NCBI GenBank assembly: GCA_003563865.1
Contig: PWTP01000146.1
Span: 1-7,148 of the forward strand
Direction: 5' to 3'
DNA: 7,148 nt
Source of the DNA: Dehalococcoidia bacterium
GTDB lineage: Bacteria; Chloroflexota; Dehalococcoidia; Dehalococcoidales; CSSed11-197
Shown here: positions 1-7,148 of the stretch, piece after piece
Layout of the letters: each line of letters opens with the position of its first letter
How positions within the stretch are numbered: position 1 is the stretch's first letter
Program-made: the position numbers and the translations under genes
The notes under the pieces: model-generated
What the model was told of the DNA's origin: nothing
The model's database searches: none
The model's input: only the letters and a program-made list of their open reading frames with translations

Positions 1-1
1 C

Positions 2-94
2 AAGGTGGCAGTGCGTGATTTGGAGAGGGGGACACAGGCTTTAATTGATCGAAAGAGCCTGTGTCGGCAGCTCGAATCGATGGATATGCCTTGA
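2..94 (+). CDS. hisS: C-terminal tail of probable histidyl-tRNA synthetase (5' part outside window)
   Basis: An open frame enters from the left edge and stops at TGA 92-94, giving 30 residues that begin KVAVRDLERGTQALIDRK. The pattern V-A-V-(K/R)-D-L-x-x-G-x-Q followed by a short helical tail is what I know from the extreme C-terminus of the anticodon-binding domain of class II histidyl-tRNA synthetases, which charge tRNA(His) in the cytoplasm. Only this tail is visible, so neither the catalytic domain nor the start can be checked. The gene runs in the same direction as gyrB, 188 bp upstream, but gyrB has its own promoter. A perfect inverted repeat lies inside this coding tail. Identification is by motif resemblance over a short stretch; another protein with a similar anticodon-binding domain is possible. 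Confidence 0.66.
   Translation, partial: KVAVRDLERGTQALIDRKSLCRQLESMDMP
31..65. repeat. Perfect 10-bp inverted repeat inside the hisS tail
   Basis: GACACAGGCT at 31-40 is the exact reverse complement of AGCCTGTGTC at 56-65, separated by 15 nt. A G-U and an A-U pair can extend the stem to 12. It lies within coding sequence about 30 nt before the stop codon. No T-run follows on the plus strand, so it is not a standard intrinsic terminator. It could be an mRNA 3'-end structure or a protein-binding palindrome, or chance. Confidence 0.6.
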
Positions 95-126
95 GAGTAA
101 AAAAACCGATATCAATGCCCGAGTTA

Positions 127-135
127 TGGTATAAT
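127..135 (+). promoter_or_regulatory. Extended -10 promoter for gyrB
   Basis: TGGTATAAT at 127-135 is a perfect consensus -10 hexamer (130-135) preceded by the TGn extension at 127-129. No good -35 is visible about 17 bp upstream (107-112 reads CGATAT), which is usual for extended -10 promoters. Predicted transcription start is near 142, giving gyrB a leader of about 140 nt and making it independent of the upstream gene. Confidence 0.66.
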
Positions 136-161
136 TAGCCTAGATGGATAGCCTTTTTGCA

Positions 162-217
162 TCCTGCTATGGTGCCGGTTATACAGGCTTGTGGCTGCAA
201 AGGCCGGCAAAGCAGGA
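162..217 (+). promoter_or_regulatory. Long hairpin in the gyrB 5' leader
   Basis: TCCTGCT (162-168) pairs exactly with AGCAGGA (211-217), and inside it TGCCGG (173-178) pairs exactly with CCGGCA (204-209). A small asymmetric internal loop (169-172 against 210) separates the two helices, giving 13 base pairs topped by a 25-nt loop. It sits between the predicted start of transcription and the gyrB ribosome-binding site. The following TATGTTTTATT is too weak a U-tract for a confident terminator. The sequence shows the pairing; a regulatory role is inference. Confidence 0.5.
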
Positions 218-261
218 ACTATGTTTTATTCCAGCAATTTAAGCTAGCTCAAAGTCTTTAA

Positions 262-3329
<3,068 letters not shown>

Positions 3330-3372
3330 TAATTGGCTGCCTAAGAAAAAGAAAGCAGGTTTGAAATAATTA

Positions 3373-3402
3373 CTTAGCCTCCTGATTTTTCAGGAGGCTA
3401 AG
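3373..3402 (-). terminator. Intrinsic terminator after the ferritin-like/YtxG/YtxH operon
   Basis: Bases 3373-3385 pair perfectly with 3390-3402, a 13-bp stem with core GCCTCC/GGAGGC and a 4-nt loop. On the minus strand it lies 16 nt after the YtxH-like stop codon and is followed by TAATTATTTC, a moderately U-rich tail. On the plus strand no T-run follows, so termination is best assigned to the minus-strand operon. Confidence 0.8.
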
Positions 3403-3418
3403 CTTGAGCCATGCTTAT

Positions 3419-3667
3419 TTAAGCAGAAGCCTGCTTTTTGCCGGCGAGTTTCTCTTCGCCCTTGTGCATTGCTTCGGCTGCTTTTATACGGCCCTGGGAA
3501 ATAGCTTCGGCAGCCTTATGTTTATAATCCTCCGCTTTTTCTCTCAGGATTTCTCTGGTCTCTTCACCGGGGCGGGGTGCATAGAGCATGCCGATAGCCA
3601 GGCCGATGACCGCACCAATGGCAATCCCGAGACCTATTCCGGTTACAGTTTCCTTGTTGTCACACAT
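3419..3667 (-). CDS. YtxH-like small membrane-anchored protein
   Basis: An 82-residue protein with a short polar N-terminus (MCDNKETV) and one glycine-rich transmembrane helix at about 10-29 with GxxxG-type spacing. It continues with the signature LYAPRPGEETRE (28-39) and a charged, alanine/lysine/glutamate-rich helical tail that ends in lysines. The helix plus LYAP-x-x-G-x-E-T-R is the hallmark of the YtxH/GvpP-type family, whose B. subtilis member is a general-stress protein; molecular role is unknown. A longer frame runs upstream to 3823 but would overlap the preceding gene. ATG 3667 is chosen because AGGAGG at 3678-3673 sits 5 nt before it. The gene is 19 nt after the DUF948-like gene, is the last of the operon, and is followed by a strong terminator. 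Confidence 0.85.
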   Translation of the reverse strand: MCDNKETVTGIGLGIAIGAVIGLAIGMLYAPRPGEETREILREKAEDYKHKAAEAISQGRIKAAEAMHKGEEKLAGKKQASA

Positions 3668-3671
3668 TTTA

Positions 3672-3678
3672 CCCTCCT
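3672..3678 (-). promoter_or_regulatory. Ribosome-binding site fixing the YtxH-like start
   Basis: On the minus strand AGGAGGG (3678-3672) lies just ahead of ATG 3667, an optimal spacing. It decides for the 82-residue protein over the 134-residue open frame starting at 3823. Confidence 0.8.
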
Positions 3679-3686
3679 CATGCCAA

Positions 3687-3977
3687 TTAAAATTTTCTAA
3701 ACATCTGAGCAAAAGACTGGACACTTTGCCCCAATCCTTGAACAAAGCCTGCCAGCTGAGCCAGCGGCACCGCAATTTCCTGACGGGCATAGCTGGTGAT
3801 GAGCTGTAAATCCTCAGATGCATTTTGAAGCTTATCCATCACATCGGTAGCATTGGCGGCAAGCTCTTTGAAGCGTTTATTGATCGAGAGAACCACCGAT
3901 ACTATTATAACGAGCGAAACCGCAATAACGACCCCGGATATAATTATAACTATATCCCTGAAAAGTTCGATTACCAT
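3687..3977 (-). CDS. One-TM coiled-coil protein, DUF948/YtxG-like
   Basis: A 96-residue protein with an N-terminal membrane helix at about 8-31, very rich in Ile/Val, followed by a basic NKRFKE stop-transfer and a helical tail. The tail (NATDVMDKLQNASEDLQLI) has heptad-like spacing, and the C-terminus is QMFRKF. The architecture and the adjacent YtxH-like gene match the DUF948/YtxG family, which is paired with YtxH in Firmicutes. I see no catalytic motif, so function is unknown; envelope association is the inference. A TTG at 4001 would add eight residues (KKGGKYL-type). I prefer ATG 3977 because the purine run AAGGGGG (3994-3988) lies 10 nt before it and would otherwise be coding. It lies 83 nt downstream of the ferritin-like gene and 19 nt ahead of the YtxH-like gene. 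Confidence 0.7.
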   Translation of the reverse strand: MVIELFRDIVIIISGVVIAVSLVIIVSVVLSINKRFKELAANATDVMDKLQNASEDLQLITSYARQEIAVPLAQLAGFVQGLGQSVQSFAQMFRKF

Positions 3978-4060
3978 TAAGTATTTACCCCCTTTTTTCA
4001 AGAGCTACAATATTTAATTTAACACATTTCGGGGCTGAATTTAAGCCCTTTGAACACCTT

Positions 4061-4366
4061 TTATCGCCTAAATTTTTCTTCCAGCTCTTTGACCTCTTCT
4101 TCACCTTCGAGGTAAAATTTTTCCTCGTCCGGAGCAAGAGTCTTTAGCAGCTGCAAAAACTCGCCGGCATGCACTCTTTCTTCATCGGCAATTTCTTTTA
4201 AAACCTCTGCAGCCAGCTTGTTATCAGTGGATTCAGCCAGTTGCATGTATAACTGAATGGCCTCATATTCGGCTGCTATCATAAAACGAATTGACCGAAT
4301 CAGCTCGCTATCAGTGAGTTTGCGCTCCGGAGCCATGCCTGAAAATGCATTTGAGAAGTCTGGCAT
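4061..4366 (-). CDS. Small ferritin-like (encapsulated-ferritin/rubrerythrin type) protein
   Basis: A 101-residue protein with two predicted long helices carrying iron-binding-type residues. These are AAEYEAIQLY at 31-40 (E33, E35, Y40) and EIADEERVHAGEF at 58-70 (E62, E63, H66, E69). Its ELIRSIR lead-in and the tail APDEEKFYLEGEEEV are typical of the half-ferritin proteins (COG1633-like) that occur beside, or fused to, encapsulin shell proteins. Such proteins dimerise to form a four-helix di-iron ferroxidase site and help store iron or handle oxidants. The EExxH spacing agrees with the encapsulated ferritin site. Full rubrerythrins are longer and carry a rubredoxin domain, absent here. The start ATG 4366 follows the purine run AGGGGGAGG. 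It is the first gene of the minus-strand operon. No encapsulin-type shell gene is in the window, so a free or trans-encapsulated role stays open. Confidence 0.82.
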   Translation of the reverse strand: MPDFSNAFSGMAPERKLTDSELIRSIRFMIAAEYEAIQLYMQLAESTDNKLAAEVLKEIADEERVHAGEFLQLLKTLAPDEEKFYLEGEEEVKELEEKFRR

Positions 4367-4403
4367 ATCCTCCCCCTTTTTACAAATGTCATCTGCCTAT
4401 TCT

Positions 4404-4432
4404 ACCATAGTTTAATGTTATATTATTGCCAA
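4404..4432 (-). promoter_or_regulatory. Promoter for the ferritin-like operon
   Basis: On the minus strand, -35 TTGGCA (4432-4427, 5 of 6 consensus) is separated by exactly 17 bp from -10 TATGGT (4409-4404, 4 of 6). An overlapping TAGAAT (4404-4399) could also act as a -10. The resulting leader before ATG 4366 is about 30 nt. Confidence 0.55.
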
Positions 4433-4477
4433 AAATTGTAAACTATATTGATTCCCGTCCAGCAAACCGGGGCAAAA

Positions 4478-4486
4478 TGGTAAGAT
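4478..4486 (+). promoter_or_regulatory. Possible weak extended -10 promoter for the GNAT gene
   Basis: TGGTAAGAT at 4478-4486 has the TGn extension and a 4-of-6 -10 hexamer, 34 bp before the GNAT start. No clear -35 is visible. It is back-to-back with the ferritin operon promoter in the 154-bp divergent gap. Confidence 0.3.
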
Positions 4487-4520
4487 AATTTGTAAAAATC
4501 TTAAAAAGAGTGAATTTTTT

Positions 4521-5081
4521 ATGGCCAATATTCCCGTTCTAAGCACCGGACAGCTTATATTAAGGCCCTTCGGTCTTTCAGATGCCCTAGATGTTCAAAG
4601 GCTGGCCGGCGATAAAGAAATTGCACAAAACACCCTGTTGATTCCCCATCCATATGAAAACGGAATGGCCGAAGCGTGGATTTTAACTCACAAAGAACGT
4701 TTTGAGCGTGGAGAAGGGGTAGTATGGGCCATAACATGTAAAAAAGAAGGCTTTCTTATTGGTGCAATCGGCCTGAGTATTGACCTCGTGCACCAAAAAG
4801 CTGAACTGGGTTACTGGGTTGGCAGGCCATACTGGTCTAATAACTATGCAACGGAAGCCGGCACGGCAGTTCTTGAATACGGTTTTACGCTTGCCGGGCT
4901 TAACCGTATATATTCCAGGCATCTGGGTAAAAATCCTGCCTCAGGCCGGGTTATGCAAAAACTGGGCATGAAATATGAAGGCTGCCTGCGCAGTGATGCA
5001 TGGAAGTGGGGTAAATTTGAAGACATCAAAGTCTACGGGATTTTAAAAAGCGAATACCAGGCTCTCAACTCAAAACAATGA
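4521..5081 (+). CDS. GNAT N-acetyltransferase, RimJ/RimL type
   Basis: A 186-residue single-domain GNAT protein that would transfer an acetyl group from acetyl-CoA to a protein N-terminus, amino acid or small amine; the substrate is not readable. It opens with the RimJ/RimL-style LSTGQLILRPFGLSDA (7-22), then the beta-strand IGAIGLSID (80-88), the AELGYWV strand (95-100), and motif A as RPYWSNNYATEA (102-113). The C-terminal signature GKNPASGRVMQKLGMKYEG (136-154) is classic for this subfamily. In most relatives motif A reads W-G-x-G-Y-A-T-E-A; here it is W-S-N-N-Y, replacing the usual glycines that bind the CoA pyrophosphate. ATG 4521 has only a weak purine-rich stretch upstream (AAAAGAG). 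The gene stands alone, divergent from the ferritin operon and convergent with the HIT gene. Aminoglycoside-resistance-type acetylation is not supported by anything seen. Confidence 0.88.
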   Translation: MANIPVLSTGQLILRPFGLSDALDVQRLAGDKEIAQNTLLIPHPYENGMAEAWILTHKERFERGEGVVWAITCKKEGFLIGAIGLSIDLVHQKAELGYWVGRPYWSNNYATEAGTAVLEYGFTLAGLNRIYSRHLGKNPASGRVMQKLGMKYEGCLRSDAWKWGKFEDIKVYGILKSEYQALNSKQ

Positions 5082-5177
5082 TTCGGTATATTCAACTCAC
5101 TTACTGCAGTTTCTGCAAATCTTGGTGATGATAATTAGTGGTATGAGAAACGGGAGGAGTTCAGCAAAAGTTCCAGT
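5082..5177. other. Convergent intergenic gap without clear signals
   Basis: These 96 bases separate the convergent GNAT and HIT genes. The only structure seen is a 5-bp stem TGCAG/CTGCA (5105-5109 with 5113-5117) without a T-run. A purine-rich GGGAGGAG near 5153 has no start codon after it. No terminator is recognised for either gene. Confidence 0.6.
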
Positions 5178-5687
5178 TCAGCATCCATAGCTTTGGGCCT
5201 TCCTTTGAAACTCGGGAACCAGTTCTGCGTAGTTTTCATCCAGGGCAGAACTGATCACCCTGGTTGAAGCAATTACCGGCATAAAGTTGGTATCACCGGC
5301 CCAGCGGGGCACTACATGGGTGTGAATATGCTTGTCGATACCCGCTCCGGCCACTCGCCCCATATTCATGCCCATATTAAAGCCGGCCGGATTCCATAGC
5401 TTGCGTATAATGGTGATACACTCTTGAACCAGCTTGAAGTGTTCTAGTAAAACATCTTCTTTGAGTGATTCCAGCAATGATGTATGCCGATATGGTGCAA
5501 CCATCAGATGCCCGGGCGAATAGGGGTAACGATTCATGATGACGAAATTATGCCGGGCGCGTAAGAGTATCAGGTTTGCCGTGTCGTTTGCCTCGGCCGG
5601 CTTTTCACACAATATACACCCCTCATCCCCTCCGTTTTTGTCCAGCTGTATATATTCAACCCGCCATGGTGCCCAAAGTCGCTCCAT
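5178..5687 (-). CDS. HIT family nucleotide hydrolase/phosphorylase (Ap4A phosphorylase-like)
   Basis: A 169-residue histidine-triad protein. The triad HIHTHVVPR at 120-128 supplies the nucleophilic histidine that attacks the alpha-phosphate of nucleotide substrates. The canonical N-terminus MERLWAPWRVEYI, the CILC pair (C24, C27) of a zinc-binding knuckle and the MNRYPYSPGHLMVAPYRH block (51-68) place it near the Ap4A phosphorylase-like branch known from Mycobacterium (Rv2613c type). Such enzymes split diadenosine tetraphosphate and related dinucleotides in the cytosol. Exact substrate is inference; a general HIT hydrolase is the alternative. ATG 5687 is fixed by the conserved N-terminus and a GGAGG (5700-5696) eight nt upstream. 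The gene is divergent from tilS with a 119-bp gap and has a good promoter of its own. Confidence 0.92.
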   Translation of the reverse strand: MERLWAPWRVEYIQLDKNGGDEGCILCEKPAEANDTANLILLRARHNFVIMNRYPYSPGHLMVAPYRHTSLLESLKEDVLLEHFKLVQECITIIRKLWNPAGFNMGMNMGRVAGAGIDKHIHTHVVPRWAGDTNFMPVIASTRVISSALDENYAELVPEFQRKAQSYGC

Positions 5688-5705
5688 TGAAAAAACCTCC
5701 GGGCT

Positions 5706-5735
5706 ATTGTATAGCTAGCTTCTCCCAGGCGTCAA
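5706..5735 (-). promoter_or_regulatory. Promoter for the HIT gene
   Basis: On the minus strand, -35 TTGACG (5735-5730, 5 of 6) is followed after 18 bp by -10 TACAAT (5711-5706, 5 of 6). An overlapping TATACA (5713-5708) gives a 16-bp spacer. Predicted transcription start is at about 5700, so the leader would be only 12-15 nt and begin right at the GGAGG ribosome-binding site. Confidence 0.6.
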
Positions 5736-5790
5736 GGAATTTTTTCAAAACCGGCAGAATGCCCCCTCGCTCCACGTCAATAATATAGCG

Positions 5791-5796
5791 TATAAT
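5791..5796 (+). promoter_or_regulatory. Candidate -10 element for tilS
   Basis: A perfect TATAAT at 5791-5796 lies 10 bp before the tilS ATG. No -35 of quality is visible (5768-5773 reads CGCTCC). If it is used, the transcript would start about 5803 and be almost leaderless, or translation would begin at a later codon such as TTG 5825. Confidence 0.4.
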
Positions 5797-5806
5797 AGGC
5801 CTTGCT

Positions 5807-7148
5807 ATGGCTGGTAACGTACCATTGATAGAAAACCGGGTATCAGGTTTCATATTAAAGCATGATCTCATCCGGCCGGGAAGCCGGGTGGTGGTGGCCG
5901 TGTCCGGCGGGCCGGATTCAGTGGCGCTTATGCACATGCTTTACAACTTAAGGGCTGCGCTTGATATTTCGCTGGTGGTTGCCCATCTGGACCATAATCT
6001 GAGAGGTGAAGAATCAGCCGGCGATGCGCTGCATGTAGCCGGGCTGGCTCAAGAGTTAAACCTGCCCTTTTCAATCGGCGGGCGGGATGTTGAAGGTTAC
6101 CGTAAGGCACACCGCCAGAGCCTTGAAGAGGCTGCCAGAGAAGTCCGTTATGCCTTTTTCAGTGATGTTGCATATGAGGCACAGGCTGACGTGATTGCTA
6201 CCGGCCATACCCGTAATGACAATGTCGAAACAATTCTTATGCACCTTATTCGTGGTAGCGGCACTTTGGGCATTAAAGGCCTGGCTCCGGCGACAACCCG
6301 GTTTTGCAATAACCGTCAAATCAAGATAGTCAGGCCGCTTTTAGAAATCAGCCGTGATGAAATCCAGCATTATTGTACTGTTCATGGCTTAAAAACCAGG
6401 CACGACAGCACCAATTTAAGCCTTTCACCCCTGAGGAACCGCATCCGGCTGGAACTACTGCCCCTGATTAAAAGCTATAATCCAAAGGTAGACCGGGCAT
6501 TACTCCGCCTGGCAGCTATAGCCGGCCAGGAGCTTGACTACCTGCGCCTTTCCCGTGATGAGCACTGGGATCGGGTAGTTTCGTCTGAAAAAGGTGTTTA
6601 CAAACTAGACAAGGCCGCCTTTGCCGGCCTTCATCCTGCGCTCAAGCGCAGCATACTGCGCCGTATTTTATATGAACTTGCAGGCAGTTTGAAAGATTTT
6701 GAAGCCGGCCATATTGAAGATATTATCGACCACCTGGAAAAGCCGGCCGGCAAACAACTGGTTTTGCCGCAGGGAATAATTTTTTCCATAGAGTATTCAC
6801 GTTATCTGCTGGGCAGAACCCCGGAATCTTTATGCCCCTATCCCCGGCTGGGCCCCGAAGCTGAAGTGGCGGTGCCCGGAGAGGCCACAACCGGTGGGTG
6901 GAAGGTGAAGACCGGTGTTATTGAAGGCAGCCGGATGCCGGCTGATGCCGGACTCTGGACGGCTTATTTTGACTATGAAAAAACCGGAGTGTCCCTGTCT
7001 GTCCGCCCGCGTAAGCCCGGCGACCGTTTTATGCCGGTTGGGCTGGGTGGTGAAAAGAAAGTTAAAGACTATCTGATAGATGCCAGGGTGCCACGGCTGT
7101 GGCGTGACCGTATTCCCGTGGTAGTTGCACGGGATAAGATAATATGGC
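5807..7148 (+). CDS. tilS: tRNA(Ile)-lysidine synthetase, C-terminus cut by window edge
   Basis: TilS ligates lysine to C34 of tRNA(Ile) with CAU anticodon using ATP, making lysidine so the tRNA reads AUA instead of AUG; the enzyme is essential in most bacteria. The frame is open for 447 codons up to the edge. The N-terminal PP-loop SGGPDS is at 33-38, DHNLRGEES begins at 62, and the second catalytic motif TGHTRNDNVET is at 132-142. RPLLEISRDEI begins at 176 and RNRIRLELLP at 210. The C-terminal TilS domain shows RPRKPGDRFMP with G405-D406-R407, then KVKDYLIDARVPRLWRDRIP near the edge. Only a few tens of residues should be missing. ATG 5807 is chosen because it puts the PP-loop at the usual distance and AGG (5797-5799) lies 7 nt before it; in-frame TAG at 5786 bars longer starts. 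The second motif usually reads H-x-x-D-D-Q; here N-D-N replaces it. The gene is divergent from the HIT gene. Confidence 0.93.
   Translation, partial: MAGNVPLIENRVSGFILKHDLIRPGSRVVVAVSGGPDSVALMHMLYNLRAALDISLVVAHLDHNLRGEESAGDALHVAGLAQELNLPFSIGGRDVEGYRKAHRQSLEEAAREVRYAFFSDVAYEAQADVIATGHTRNDNVETILMHLIRGSGTLGIKGLAPATTRFCNNRQIKIVRPLLEISRDEIQHYCTVHGLKTRHDSTNLSLSPLRNRIRLELLPLIKSYNPKVDRALLRLAAIAGQELDYLRLSRDEHWDRVVSSEKGVYKLDKAAFAGLHPALKRSILRRILYELAGSLKDFEAGHIEDIIDHLEKPAGKQLVLPQGIIFSIEYSRYLLGRTPESLCPYPRLGPEAEVAVPGEATTGGWKVKTGVIEGSRMPADAGLWTAYFDYEKTGVSLSVRPRKPGDRFMPVGLGGEKKVKDYLIDARVPRLWRDRIPVVVARDKIIW

Noticed and set aside
3668..3823. Upstream extension of the YtxH-like frame to give 134 residues
   Set aside because: It overlaps the 3' end of the DUF948-like gene, has non-family-like composition, and the strong AGGAGGG at 3678-3672 sets the start at 3667.
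3978..4001. TTG start adding eight residues to the DUF948-like protein
   Set aside because: The extra codons would cover the purine-rich AAGGGGG that serves as ribosome-binding site for ATG 3977.
4031..4049. Small hairpin GGGCT/AGCCC between the ferritin-like and DUF948-like genes
   Set aside because: Only five or six pairs with a 7-nt loop and no good U-tract on the minus strand; too weak to call a terminator or attenuator.
5704..6319. Minus-strand open frames opposite tilS
   Set aside because: They are antisense to the SGGPDS and following TilS motifs and show no independent coding signal.
5600..6900. Frequent GCCGG/CCGGC words as a possible repeat or uptake signal
   Set aside because: They fall in many reading contexts, mostly Ala-Gly and Pro-Ala codons, with no fixed spacing or longer shared core; codon usage explains them.

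Overview
The window is a compact bacterial chromosomal segment of roughly 45-50% G+C, read by eye, made of housekeeping and small stress-type genes. No mobile element, phage gene, CRISPR array, rRNA or tRNA is visible. Protein styles suggest an anaerobic, thin-genome bacterium, with Chloroflexota (Dehalococcoidia-like) as my best guess. That guess rests on recognition of style, not on a search: a 641-residue GyrB without the enterobacterial insert, a MERLWAPWR-type HIT protein, and an encapsulin-type ferritin-like protein next to a YtxH-like protein.

Layout from left to right. The first 94 bases encode the last 30 residues of a plus-strand gene that look like the C-terminus of histidyl-tRNA synthetase. 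A 188-bp gap follows with a strong extended -10 promoter and a leader of about 140 nt containing a good hairpin. Then comes complete gyrB (283-2208, +). It ends tail-to-tail with an AI-2E/PerM-type membrane protein gene (2205-3329, -); the two stop codons overlap by 4 bp. Next on the minus strand, between a promoter near 4404-4432 and an intrinsic terminator at 3373-3402, lies a probable three-gene operon. Read 5'->3' on the minus strand it encodes a small ferritin-like protein, a one-TM DUF948/YtxG-like protein and a YtxH-like protein. Divergent from it is a RimJ/RimL-type GNAT acetyltransferase gene (4521-5081, +). This converges on a HIT-family nucleotide phosphorylase/hydrolase gene (5178-5687, -). 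Divergent from the HIT gene is tilS (5807 to the window end, +), encoding tRNA(Ile)-lysidine synthetase; it is cut by the window edge after 447 codons.

How the genes work together. Three sit in core information processing: hisS tail (tRNA charging), gyrB (DNA supercoiling) and tilS (decoding of AUA codons). The minus-strand trio resembles a small stress or iron module. I do not see a clearly new biological system. The points most worth a second look are the gyrB leader hairpin, the ferritin-like/YtxG/YtxH cluster with no encapsulin gene in view, the overlapping convergent stops, and unusual residues in the GNAT and TilS signature motifs.
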